DNA from: Candidatus Bathyarchaeota archaeon
GTDB taxonomy: Archaea > Thermoproteota > Bathyarchaeia > Bathyarchaeales > DTEX01
Direction of reading: 5' to 3'
Assembly (NCBI GenBank): GCA_018397055.1
Contig: JAGTQS010000054.1
Location: 1 to 11,355 of the forward strand
DNA: 11,355 bases
Shown here: one piece after another, positions 1-6,342 of the stretch
Layout: every line of letters begins with the position of its first letter
Position numbering within the stretch: the first letter of the stretch is position 1
Notes under the pieces: model-generated
The model's database searches: none
Told to the model about the DNA's origin: nothing
Seen by the model: only the letters and a program-made list of their open reading frames with translations
Made by a program: the position numbers and the translations under genes

Positions 1-37
1 AACTACTGTCTATCATTAAATTAGGATTATCTATAAC

Positions 38-586
38 TTAGCTCCAATAGAACTCAGGAAATCTAGGCACATAAAAAAAGTAATGTACTATTAAGAAAAG
101 GCAACAGAGCACGGTGAGAACTGCAACCTTTTTCTTATTTGTGGTTGCGACCTTATACGCTAATAGTCCCCACCAAAAAACATACAGGTCGTTTGCCACA
201 ACATAAAATGGGATGGTGCTTGCTTGCCCATGCTTTGTGAGGTGACTGGCATCGTTCATGTACGGGATTAAGGCACCTATCACGAAAAAAGTGCATAGCG
301 GAAGAACTTGAAGATATGGAATGCCTTTTCTTTTCCCGTAATCGTAAACTCTGAAGACCGAGAAAAGGATGATTGCTGCGGCCGAACCATTGAAAAGATG
401 CCCCCATAGAGTGAAACCTAAAGGCATATGTGGTCCGTAAGGTTGGAAATTAAATCCATAGATTAAAGACAACAGTCTATCCAGCATCATGAATGAGAAA
501 TAGAATATCCCGATAGCGAGCAAGGTTGAGAAGAAAATTTCTTTCCTTGGACGTAAACCCATATGATTACGTATAAGCTTTTTCAT
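38..586 (-). CDS. multi-pass membrane protein of unknown family
   Basis: This 182-residue protein begins at the ATG at 586-584 (MKKLIRNHMG...). The frame stays open up to 709, but the extra 41 residues are polar, Cys/His-rich and unlike a membrane-protein N-terminus, so I prefer the internal start. A second ATG at 562 is possible. I see about five hydrophobic segments: one after the basic KKLIRNHMGLRPRK stretch, one around LGFTLWGHLFNG, one around LPLCTFFVIGALIPYM, one around YVFWWGLLAYKV, and a last one around VLTVLCCLFLIVHYFF. The basic start suggests a cytoplasmic N-terminus. There is no catalytic or transport motif I recognise and no convincing ribosome-binding site. It is transcribed away from the nucleotidyltransferase gene. 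It is probably a real integral membrane protein; function unknown. Confidence 0.6.
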   Translation of the reverse strand: MKKLIRNHMGLRPRKEIFFSTLLAIGIFYFSFMMLDRLLSLIYGFNFQPYGPHMPLGFTLWGHLFNGSAAAIILFSVFRVYDYGKRKGIPYLQVLPLCTFFVIGALIPYMNDASHLTKHGQASTIPFYVVANDLYVFWWGLLAYKVATTNKKKVAVLTVLCCLFLIVHYFFYVPRFPEFYWS

Positions 587-687
587 ATAAGTATTTCTGA
601 AAAGGCAGCTCCGAACCTTGTTATTACGTTTGTTGCAATACCATGTATGTGTTGGAACGCAATGCAAATGCGATTGGATCCAAGAAA

Positions 688-697
688 TTTTTATTAA
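688..697 (+). promoter_or_regulatory. TATA-like box for the nucleotidyltransferase gene
   Basis: TTTTTATTAA is centred about 43 nt before the TTG start at 735. Archaeal spacing would put transcription start near 718, leaving a short leader that contains AAAGGGG (721-727) as a weak ribosome-binding site. The same AT stretch could also serve the minus-strand membrane gene, which would then have a leader of about 80 nt. Confidence 0.4.
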
Positions 698-734
698 GGT
701 ATGAAGCAAATAGGTTGTTCAAAGGGGAAACGGT

Positions 735-1844
735 TTGGAAAGGTTGCCTGAAGATTTCCGGAATGTTCTGGAAAGGTTACTAACAGATTTGAAGGCCAGA
801 GAATCCATTGTTGGGATTGGACTTTTTGGAAGCTGGAGCCGAGGAGATGCATCTTTAACTAGTGATGTTGACCTTCTCATTGTCGAAGGAAGAGACTTTG
901 ATTACGAGTACATTGAAAGAGCTTTGATTGATAATGTCTTTTTCGACTTAGATTACGTTCCTTCAAAGTGGATCTTACGGCAGATTCCTCCAGAAATTGA
1001 CCAGAAGCTTTATGAATCTCAAGTCTTGCTAGACCGAAATGGTAAATTCGCAGTAGCTAAAGAATTGGCGTCTAAGAATTATTGGACGCTCGAACGGGCA
1101 GAAATGAGGATTGGAAACTACATAGTGCAAGCAGACACGTATCTAAGCAGAATCGTATCCGCCCTAAACAGAGAGGATTTCCAGAGTGCAAAGGTAAGTG
1201 CAATTCTAGGGCTTACTTCAGTCATGCGGGTTCTTTTGGAAGTTGCACGGAAGCCTTATTCTAACAGTCGTTTCTTAAGAATGCTTGAGTCCGCGACAAT
1301 TCGGCTTAGCCAAAACGAGCTTTACGACGAATACCTTGACCTTGCAGGCTTTACCAAGATTAACAAACAAGACGCAGAAGGTATACTAGACTCGGTTACT
1401 GAAGCTTGGCAGAAAGTCATCGTTTTTGTCCAAGAAAACTCCTCAAAAATTGAGAAGGTGCATATCAGAGTAAAGAACGACCTAAACTATTATTGTAAAG
1501 AAAATTTCCTCAAAGGCATGCAGGTGCGGGCGCAGACTTTAATAAATGAAAGCCTGTACGAAGAGGCGGTTCATTACCTATTTCGAGGAACCATCAGTAT
1601 GCTTGAAAACTATGTCTGGCTGATCTCAACGTTAGAAGGAACACGGTTTGATTTCACGAACCTATTCCAACGGCTGAAAAACTCAAGCCTCTCGCCGCCA
1701 GACATTTACCAAAAAACTGTTGAAGCGTTTAACCTCGAAGATACCTCGCAAAGCGATGCGGAAGAAGCTCAGAAAAAAGCCAAAGAAACCGTATCCAAAA
1801 TCAGAAATAAACGCAGAGAGTTCGCTGAAACCTTTGACGTTTAA
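735..1844 (+). CDS. Pol-beta-superfamily nucleotidyltransferase with long helical C-terminal region
   Basis: This 369-residue protein starts at TTG 735 behind AAAGGGG. Residues 30-50 carry the Pol-beta-superfamily signature: GSWSRG (32-37), then SDVD (43-46) with metal-binding D44 and D46. The third carboxylate is probably D71 or D73 in FFDLDY. The family transfers nucleotides from NTPs to proteins, RNAs or small molecules; the substrate here is not readable. Residues from about 110 to the end look wholly helical, in at least two blocks, like the HEPN or kanamycin-nucleotidyltransferase-type C-terminal bundles. The tail (about 335-365) is highly charged and probably coiled. I found no R-x(4-6)-H motif, so an active HEPN ribonuclease is unlikely. 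The SSB gene follows 39-60 nt downstream but seems to have its own promoter. Confidence 0.8.
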   Translation: MERLPEDFRNVLERLLTDLKARESIVGIGLFGSWSRGDASLTSDVDLLIVEGRDFDYEYIERALIDNVFFDLDYVPSKWILRQIPPEIDQKLYESQVLLDRNGKFAVAKELASKNYWTLERAEMRIGNYIVQADTYLSRIVSALNREDFQSAKVSAILGLTSVMRVLLEVARKPYSNSRFLRMLESATIRLSQNELYDEYLDLAGFTKINKQDAEGILDSVTEAWQKVIVFVQENSSKIEKVHIRVKNDLNYYCKENFLKGMQVRAQTLINESLYEEAVHYLFRGTISMLENYVWLISTLEGTRFDFTNLFQRLKNSSLSPPDIYQKTVEAFNLEDTSQSDAEEAQKKAKETVSKIRNKRREFAETFDV

Positions 1845-1866
1845 TGATTAACTCTTTGCGAACCGC

Positions 1867-1878
1867 TTATTTTAATAA
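1867..1878 (+). promoter_or_regulatory. TATA-like box for the SSB gene
   Basis: TTATTTTAATAA lies in the 39-nt spacer after the nucleotidyltransferase stop. Its centre (about 1872) predicts transcription start near 1898, just before the GTG at 1905. This supports independent transcription of the SSB gene and argues against the TTG at 1884, which would lie upstream of the predicted message start. Confidence 0.4.
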
Positions 1879-1904
1879 GGAGATTGCCTTACAAGGGTTT
1901 AGAA

Positions 1905-2339
1905 GTGTTTGATGTGGGCGTCACAACGGAAGAACAACGAAAAATAGGCAACTTAAAGCACGATCTTCAAAACCTTAATTTGATTGTAAAGATTCTAAAC
2001 ATAGGTTCTCCCCGCGGAGTTCCCTCGAGAAACGATCAACGCCAACATTGGATTGCAGAGGCAATTGTTGGCGACGAAACAGGCACGGTTATTTTAACCC
2101 TTTGGGACGACCAAATTAGGCAGTTCAAGGCCAACGACGTCATTGAGATAAGAGGCGGCTACACAACACTTTTCAAGGGCTCCTTAAGGCTAAATGTAGG
2201 AAAAGGAAGCCGAATAGCCAAAATTGACAAAGAAATTACACAAGTTAACATGAAAAATAACCTATCTGAAAGAACCCACATTCAGATTCCATGGACGCTT
2301 TCAGAAGCCCGGCCATTCAAAAGCCGCAGAAGACGCTAA
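1905..2339 (+). CDS. OB-fold single-stranded DNA-binding protein (SOSS-B/RPA-like)
   Basis: This is a single-OB-fold protein that should bind ssDNA in replication and repair. From the longest start (TTG 1884) it has 151 residues; from the preferred GTG 1905 it has 144. Numbered from 1884, the OB fold spans about residues 24-116: IGNLKHDLQNLNLIVKIL at the start, the WDD of strand 3 (74-76), then GGYTTLFKGSLRL (91-103). This order matches human hSSB1 and archaeal single-OB SSBs. The last residues are basic (PFKSRRRR), not the acidic tip of bacterial SSB. Start choice: GGAG at 1879-1882 lies only 1 nt from the TTG at 1884, which is too close. GTG 1905 has AAGGG about 7 nt upstream and fits the TATA box. 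The family call is firm; the exact start is not. Confidence 0.85.
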   Translation: MFDVGVTTEEQRKIGNLKHDLQNLNLIVKILNIGSPRGVPSRNDQRQHWIAEAIVGDETGTVILTLWDDQIRQFKANDVIEIRGGYTTLFKGSLRLNVGKGSRIAKIDKEITQVNMKNNLSERTHIQIPWTLSEARPFKSRRRR

Positions 2340-2420
2340 GCACAAAACAATATACTTCAACGAAAACAAAAAATATTCTAACCAGTTAATTCTAGAATGC
2401 TAAAGGCAACATGAACAAGA

Positions 2421-2496
2421 AGCCCGGTGGTGTAGCGGTCAAGCATCGGGGCCTCTGGAGCCTCTGACGAGAGTTCGAATCTCTCCCGGGCTACCA
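2421..2496 (+). tRNA. tRNA-Gln (anticodon CTG)
   Basis: All cloverleaf parts pair. The acceptor stem AGCCCGG (2421-2427) pairs with CCGGGCT (2486-2492). The D stem GTGT pairs with GCAT using wobbles. The anticodon stem GGGGC/GCCTC (2448-2452/2460-2464) encloses loop CTCTGGA, with anticodon CTG at 2455-2457. The T stem GAGAG/CTCTC flanks loop TTCGAAT. Discriminator A2493 is followed by an encoded CCA (2494-2496). I see no intron. It would read CAG codons. Confidence 0.95.
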
Positions 2497-2498
2497 TA

Positions 2499-2515
2499 AC
2501 AAAATCAGATTTTGT
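2499..2515. repeat. 7-bp inverted repeat just after the tRNA
   Basis: ACAAAAT, a 3-nt loop (CAG), then ATTTTGT starts 3 nt after the encoded CCA. It could be a small trailer hairpin or part of transcription termination (the T run in its right arm), or chance in AT-rich DNA. Confidence 0.5.
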
Positions 2516-2517
2516 GG

Positions 2518-2558
2518 ACGCATCTTATCTTTTCTACTTAAATTTAAACAAGATGCGT
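2518..2558. repeat. 9-bp perfect inverted repeat with 23-nt loop
   Basis: ACGCATCTT (2518-2526) and AAGATGCGT (2550-2558) are perfect inverse copies. The loop contains the palindrome TTAAATTTAA. It follows directly after the tRNA trailer hairpin. A third short inverted repeat, ATTTAC-GT-GTAAAT, lies at 2581-2594. Confidence 0.6.
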
Positions 2559-2755
2559 ATCCTAAGTATTCAAACTTTAGATTTACGTGTAAATTACAAT
2601 CTAGGTCGTATAATTGAGGCTATTTGCGTTTTCTTGCAAGTATTTTTTAACCTTTTTGGAAGATTTAGTAACTACAGATTTTTTGTAACGGCATGTATTC
2701 CAGAATAAAATAACATTGTTTAACTGGTTTCTATTTTTTGAAAGTAGTGGAGTGC

Positions 2756-2902
2756 TCATTTTTCTTTTGTAACTATGCCTTGGACTGCGCCGCATTCTTT
2801 GCAGAAGACGATTGTAAGCAGCTTGTCGCTTACCGGATAGTCAATGAAGGAAAACGATGTAACATCAGCTTCACATTTGAAGCAACTGGGCTTATTCTTC
2901 AT
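2756..2902 (-). CDS. small zinc-ribbon protein (48 aa)
   Basis: This is a 48-codon gene on the minus strand, ATG 2902-2900 to TGA 2758-2756. The ribosome-binding site AGGAGGTG (2915-2908) is near perfect, with a 5-nt spacer, and is the strongest in the window. The protein has two knuckles, CFKC (Cys7, Cys10) and CKEC (Cys34, Cys37), 23 residues apart: a four-cysteine zinc ribbon with little else except a short basic tail (KEK). It begins 36 nt after the mscS stop on the same strand, so the two are probably co-transcribed. Its role is unknown; nucleic-acid or protein binding is usual for such ribbons. It is the only non-mobile gene in the window that ends in TGA. Confidence 0.8.
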   Translation of the reverse strand: MKNKPSCFKCEADVTSFSFIDYPVSDKLLTIVFCKECGAVQGIVTKEK

Positions 2903-2938
2903 TTCGCCACCTCCTATCATAATCTAACTTTCTCATCC

Positions 2939-3940
2939 CTATTTTATCTCCACAGTAAACTGTTCACTCTTCGCTGGTTGGTAGTTATCGTTTCCTTCAA
3001 ATTTGGCGTAGACCTCAGCCGTATTGTCGCGTGAATCCGTTTTCTTGGCAGTCCACGTGATGCTGAATCTCCCTTCACTTTCAGTTGTTCCAGAGGCTAA
3101 CAAGTCGTCTCGGCCAATGTCGCTGTCCATAATCTTGATTTTTGCGCTGGACACTGGTTTTCCAGTATTAGCTTCCACAAGTTTGCCAGTAAACGTAACA
3201 GGTGAGCCTGCTTTGACGATGCGAGAAGGCGTATCAAGAGTTAATACTGTCTTTATAGGTTTGGTTTGTGCAGGAGGTAGCATCTTCTGGATTATTTGGG
3301 TAACAACTGTTCCACTTGGTATTAGGATTTCTCTTGTTCCATCTGTGGTTTCTAATACAAGATGCATCAGCTTAACCTCTTTAACAACACCCGTTTGCCC
3401 AGCGACAGTAATGGTGTCACCGAACGTATATGGCCTTGAAATTAGGAGGAAAACTCCAGCAACCACATGAGACAAGATAGTTTGGGTGGCAAATCCAACA
3501 ACTAAGCCTCCAAAAGAACCTATAGTCAAGGCAGCAGCAGCATTAACATTGAACACAGAAGCCATCATAGAAAGTAGAACGGCAAGACCTGAAATCCTAG
3601 TCAAGGTTCTTATTGTTGCAGCCGTGGGATGATCAGTGACTCTTCTCATGTATGTGTAAGTTACTCCACTAATTGTATTGACGATCAGGTAACCCAACGC
3701 AAAGACAAGGGCTCCTTGGATGTACGGGAGATAAGGGTTCACAAGCAGTATTATGCTGTTCAACGGCTGAAGCATCTGAGGAATTGTCTCAGCAGATTCC
3801 CATCCGAAGATGAAATCCAAAATGGATAATGAAACAGCAAGAATAACTATGTACAAAATGGTCTTGAAGCTTCCACGGCGAAGACTCTGAATCTTCTCTT
3901 CCGCTTTCACAACTTTTTCGTTCTCAGCAGACATTGACAT
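2939..3940 (-). CDS. MscS-family mechanosensitive channel with C-terminal Ig-like domain
   Basis: This 333-residue membrane channel should open under membrane tension to release solutes. Four hydrophobic segments lie at about 26-46, 72-92, 109-130 and 133-168. The last matches the MscS pore helix (GGLVVGFATQTILSHVVAGV) and runs into the beta domain (RPYTFGDTITVAGQTGVVKEV, then TTDGTREILIPSG at 189-200). Standard MscS continues with an alpha/beta domain that builds the cytoplasmic cage. Here, after about residue 212, there is a beta-rich Ig-like domain instead (SPVTFTGKL...GKPVSSAKIKI...GRFSITW..., about 219-332). The positive-inside pattern puts both ends in the cytoplasm. The start is ATG 3940, with GGGGTG 5 nt upstream; ATG 3934 is an alternative. 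The zinc-ribbon gene follows. Confidence 0.88.
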   Translation of the reverse strand: MSMSAENEKVVKAEEKIQSLRRGSFKTILYIVILAVSLSILDFIFGWESAETIPQMLQPLNSIILLVNPYLPYIQGALVFALGYLIVNTISGVTYTYMRRVTDHPTAATIRTLTRISGLAVLLSMMASVFNVNAAAALTIGSFGGLVVGFATQTILSHVVAGVFLLISRPYTFGDTITVAGQTGVVKEVKLMHLVLETTDGTREILIPSGTVVTQIIQKMLPPAQTKPIKTVLTLDTPSRIVKAGSPVTFTGKLVEANTGKPVSSAKIKIMDSDIGRDDLLASGTTESEGRFSITWTAKKTDSRDNTAEVYAKFEGNDNYQPAKSEQFTVEIK

Positions 3941-4024
3941 ACGTACACCCCAATAACAAACAAAGTTACAAAACTACCTGTTAAAACATTTTTCGACATT
4001 TTTTGAGAAAACCTTAAAAGACTC

Positions 4025-4033
4025 ATTTAAAAG
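4025..4033 (+). promoter_or_regulatory. TATA-like box for the toroid-repeat gene
   Basis: ATTTAAAAG, centred near 4029, predicts transcription start around 4052-4056, at the head of the structured leader. The core is close to symmetric and lies in the divergent spacer with mscS, so it may also act for the minus strand. Confidence 0.4.
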
Positions 4034-4048
4034 TTGCTTTTTTGAAAG

Positions 4049-4127
4049 GTGATGAGGCCCACCTTCAACCGCTAGGCATTCTGCCTAAGCTGATGGCTTC
4101 TACCGCTAGAAACGTGAAAGAGGTGGG
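4049..4127 (+). promoter_or_regulatory. candidate three-way-junction RNA leader, riboswitch-like
   Basis: Three helices nest. P1 is CCCACCTT (4058-4065) with GAGGTGGG (4120-4127): 8 pairs, one G-U. P2 is TAGGCA-TTC-TGCCTA (4073-4087). P3 is TTCTA-CCGC-TAGAA (4098-4111). P1's right arm contains GAGGTG, the only good Shine-Dalgarno sequence before the toroid-repeat gene, so folding would hide it. CCGCTAG occurs twice (4069-4075, 4103-4109). Two tiny frames lie inside: ATG 4052 (7 codons) and ATG 4093 (13 codons, ending at 4134). I cannot match it to a known riboswitch class. It could be chance folding or a separate small RNA. Confidence 0.4.
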
Positions 4128-4160
4128 ATCATAATCCTTCCACAACGCAGTGTCGCTGAT

Positions 4161-4997
4161 TTGATCGATATAAAGGGCGTAGTTAACTATGTCCTCGAAA
4201 GGCAGAACGAAGATGGCGGATATACCTTTTGTCGAGGAACAGATTCCAACGCTCAAGACACGTACTTTGCTCTAAAAATCCTCAAGATACTAAGCTTTAA
4301 ACCAGAAAAAGTTGAAAAAACTGTGCGTTTTTTGCAGGGGCTTCAGCATGAAAATGGAGATTTTGACTCGGTAAAAGTTGCTTACTACGCAACTAGGGCT
4401 TTGTCCTACCTTGGGTCGAAACCCTTAAAACCTCTAATACCTCTCAAAGGTTCTTTAAACCTTTTTCTAAAAGGTCTTAAGCACTCAAGCACATATGTTG
4501 AGATTGTTTCCGAAATCGAAAGCATCCATCTGGTAATCGAACTATTTTCCGATCAAGAATTTTCGATTGACTCTGACAAGATCATAAAACTCCTTTTAAA
4601 TCTAAAGAATAATGATGGAAGCTTTGGCAGTCGGAGGCATTCAAGAATTGCTTCAACTTATCACGCTCTTGAGGTGCTTCGATTTTTAAAAAATAATGAC
4701 GAATTGCCAAAAGATACATTAACGTGGATTAGACGTTGTGAAGTCCCAAGTGGTGGGTTTGTGTCCTCTCCAGACGTGTCAACAGGCTTTTTGGAAGACA
4801 CATATTATGGTGTAAAAGTTTTAAAAATTTTCAATGAAAAACTTGAATACCCAAATGAGACCCTAAAATATGTCGCAAAATTCCAAAATCCAAACGGCGG
4901 CTTCCGCAGATCTATTTTCCTAGGAATTTCCACCCTTGAATCAACCTACCAAGCTGTTTCTACAATCGATACAATTCTTTATTCAAAGGAGAATTAA
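4161..4997 (+). CDS. prenyltransferase/terpene-cyclase-like alpha-toroid repeat protein
   Basis: The protein is 278 residues from TTG 4161. About five repeats of the alpha/alpha-barrel type found in protein prenyltransferase beta subunits and squalene cyclases are visible: RQNEDGGYTF (about 14-23), LQHENGDF (about 61-68), LKNNDGSFG (about 147-155), CEVPSGGFVSSPD (about 193-205) with LEDTYYGVKVL after it, and FQNPNGGF (about 241-248). Repeat 4 resembles the CxxxxGGFxxxP...D..Y pattern of true prenyltransferases, but the full Zn triad and a DXDD cyclase motif are not evident, so an enzyme is not assured. The start is uncertain: the frame is open from 4110, and no ATG or GTG start lies between there and 4161. 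The leader's GAGGTG points to a start near 4131, where the in-frame codon is ATA. The next gene starts 2 nt after this stop. Confidence 0.72.
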   Translation: MIDIKGVVNYVLERQNEDGGYTFCRGTDSNAQDTYFALKILKILSFKPEKVEKTVRFLQGLQHENGDFDSVKVAYYATRALSYLGSKPLKPLIPLKGSLNLFLKGLKHSSTYVEIVSEIESIHLVIELFSDQEFSIDSDKIIKLLLNLKNNDGSFGSRRHSRIASTYHALEVLRFLKNNDELPKDTLTWIRRCEVPSGGFVSSPDVSTGFLEDTYYGVKVLKIFNEKLEYPNETLKYVAKFQNPNGGFRRSIFLGISTLESTYQAVSTIDTILYSKEN

Positions 4998-4999
4998 TA

Positions 5000-5677
5000 A
5001 TGGTATTTCAACAAAGGTTACTACCAGATTCTGCTTTAAAGGTAGTTCTCAGTGGGCTACTAAACTCAACTTGGGGAAGTTTCAACCGAAGCACAATAGT
5101 AAGATTCTTCGTTTATGGAAATAATGTCAAAATAGGAGTCGGAGAAGGAAGCATACATCAATGGGAAATAGAGGCCCTGAAAGATTCACCTATACGGCAT
5201 GAATGGTTCAGACTCGAACACCTAGATGAAACATATGTTGAGGGAATAAAGTATGTTCCCGGTGGTAAAGTTTCAGGTATGCCCCAAGAGCTAATACCAG
5301 TAAAAAGCAGAGATATAAAAATCTTTTATGATGAAACTATACACGGCTTATTCTCAGCTTATAGGTGTTTCGACATAAACTTTGAGAATGGACGAATACT
5401 GTCTATAATTGGTCAAAGAAGCATCATAAAGGACGTGGTGGAAACCGTTCATCCCGCATTTCCAAACCATAAATATCATGGGAGAGTAAACAATGTAGAA
5501 GTGGATGCAAAAATACTAAGCCACTTTATCAAGAAAGGATACGGAATCGGTATTCTAAGAAGAAAGGGTTCAATAAAAATCGAAAAAGTAATGGAAGGCT
5601 TTCCAATACTGGGAATAAGCGACATAATGGAAGTATCTTATTCTTTAAAAGCAAAAGGCTTCACCCTCGATCTTTAA
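5000..5677 (+). CDS. hypothetical protein, operon partner of the toroid-repeat gene
   Basis: This 225-residue soluble-looking protein starts at ATG 5000, 2 nt after the upstream TAA, with AAAGGAG about 9 nt before it, so translational coupling is likely. There is no signal peptide or membrane segment. Composition alternates basic and hydrophobic residues. The segments VGEGSIHQWEIEAL (about 47-60), DIKIFYDETIHGLFSAYRCFDINF (about 105-128) and FIKKGYGIGILRRKGSIKIEKV (about 176-197) look beta-strand rich. I recognise no family or catalytic motif. The tight pairing suggests it works with the toroid-repeat protein, but nothing shows how. Confidence 0.75.
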   Translation: MVFQQRLLPDSALKVVLSGLLNSTWGSFNRSTIVRFFVYGNNVKIGVGEGSIHQWEIEALKDSPIRHEWFRLEHLDETYVEGIKYVPGGKVSGMPQELIPVKSRDIKIFYDETIHGLFSAYRCFDINFENGRILSIIGQRSIIKDVVETVHPAFPNHKYHGRVNNVEVDAKILSHFIKKGYGIGILRRKGSIKIEKVMEGFPILGISDIMEVSYSLKAKGFTLDL

Positions 5678-5875
5678 ATACTAATTTATCACATTGAACC
5701 CAAAAAACGATTTATACACAATCAATACGAAAAAGACAAAAATAGGGCTTATCAACGAAATTTTGAAGCAACTCTTATCATTATAACGTGAATGAAAAAA
5801 GAGTATGTTTTACGGAATTTAAATCTACTTTTAGCAACGGTGACTCCATAAACATTGCCTAGCCTAAGACCTATA

Positions 5876-5897
5876 GTTACTCTACAATCGAAGTAAC
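5876..5897. repeat. inverted repeat upstream of the zinc-finger gene
   Basis: GTTACT and AGTAAC are perfect 6-bp arms around 10 nt. CTATA repeats in inverse sense just outside (TATAG 5872-5876; CTATA 5902-5906), though offset. It lies 14-35 nt upstream of the TATA-like box, where an archaeal regulator could bind. Confidence 0.35.
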
Positions 5898-5918
5898 GTA
5901 GCTATACCTGGGTTAAGA

Positions 5919-5927
5919 TTTTTATTT
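5919..5927 (+). promoter_or_regulatory. TATA-like box for a leaderless gene
   Basis: TTTTTATTT, preceded by a purine-rich stretch (TTAAGA), is centred 27 nt before the ATG at 5950. This is the spacing expected when transcription starts at the start codon itself. Confidence 0.55.
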
Positions 5928-5949
5928 CAGCAATTGTTTACTTGTATTC

Positions 5950-6282
5950 ATGCCATTTGCTGCTGCTTGCAGGAAATGCAAGACTTACATGATTGGTCGA
6001 ACTAAATCAGATGTTGCGTCTGAAATACGAAGGCACTTTCAGAGCTCTCACAACCAGTTTCCTCATCCTGACCCTATTTACTTGGATCTGGGCGATTTTG
6101 AACCTAACGCCGTGTATCTGGTTGACGAGTCAGGAAACCGCTACACCTTCATGTCGGAAATTTTCTGTTCAAAAGAATATTGCCTTGCAACGATATCTGA
6201 CAAGGACTTCGACACTTGTGCCCTCGGAGCCAGAAAACAGGAAGCTTTAGAACCTGTACTGAAAAAATATTTTCCACCCTAA
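5950..6282 (+). CDS. small zinc-finger protein, function unknown
   Basis: This 110-residue protein starts at ATG 5950 with no Shine-Dalgarno; the TATA spacing indicates a leaderless message. Residues 7-34 hold C-x2-C (Cys7, Cys10) followed by a helix and H-x4-H (His29, His34), a C2H2-like finger that resembles the short fingers of DUF1059-type archaeal proteins. The middle (about 41-70) is acidic and beta-rich. Further cysteines at 73, 78 and 90 could bind a second metal. The C-terminus is a short charged helix. DNA or protein binding is plausible but unproven. It converges on the TIM-barrel gene, with a shared A/T-tract between the two stops. Confidence 0.72.
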   Translation: MPFAAACRKCKTYMIGRTKSDVASEIRRHFQSSHNQFPHPDPIYLDLGDFEPNAVYLVDESGNRYTFMSEIFCSKEYCLATISDKDFDTCALGARKQEALEPVLKKYFPP

Positions 6283-6322
6283 CAAAAAAATGATGACATG
6301 ACCAGTGCGAAGGATAATATAG

Positions 6323-6342
6323 AAAAAAGTTTTTAGATTTTT
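6323..6342. terminator. bidirectional A/T tract between convergent genes
   Basis: AAAAAAGTTTTT followed by AGATTTTT lies between the stops of the zinc-finger gene (plus) and the TIM-barrel gene (minus). The T run on each strand fits intrinsic archaeal termination. It overlaps the final codons of the minus-strand gene. Confidence 0.45.

Larger units (their letters stand above)
2497..2755. other. AT-rich gene-free stretch after tRNA-Gln
   Basis: This 259-bp stretch separates the tRNA from the end of the minus-strand zinc-ribbon gene. It is AT-rich, with several plus-strand T runs (about 2643-2650, 2677-2683 and 2733-2739). Short open frames exist on both strands, but they have low-complexity composition and no ribosome-binding site, so I call no gene. 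The inverted repeats at 2499-2594 are its only clear structure. Confidence 0.5.
5678..5949. other. 272-bp intergenic region
   Basis: AT-rich spacer between two plus-strand genes. I see no gene-like frame with a ribosome-binding site. It holds an inverted repeat (5876-5897) and the TATA-like box of the next gene. No clear terminator follows the upstream gene. Confidence 0.5.

Noticed and set aside
735..1844. HEPN/MNT toxin-antitoxin fusion
   Set aside because: The nucleotidyltransferase signature is clear, but no R-x(4-6)-H RNase motif is found in the helical part.
2471..2493. tRNA 3' end as a used attachment site
   Set aside because: I found no second copy of the T-arm/acceptor sequence in the window, and no integrase gene.
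2514..2795. Two 64-codon frames on opposite strands after the tRNA
   Set aside because: AT-rich DNA without ribosome-binding sites or recognisable motifs; they overlap each other and the inverted repeats.
2738..3034. 98-codon plus-strand open frame
   Set aside because: It is antisense to the zinc-ribbon gene, which has CxxC motifs and a strong ribosome-binding site, and to the end of mscS; its own product looks random and Phe/Ser-rich.
4049..4096. Box C/D sRNA: GTGATGA (C box) at 4049 and CTGA at 4090
   Set aside because: The boxes are 34 nt apart with no internal D'/C' pair at archaeal spacing, and the flanks do not pair well. The nested hairpins explain the region better.
4065..4256. 63-codon minus-strand frame over the leader region
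   Set aside because: It is a shadow of the structured leader and the first toroid repeat.
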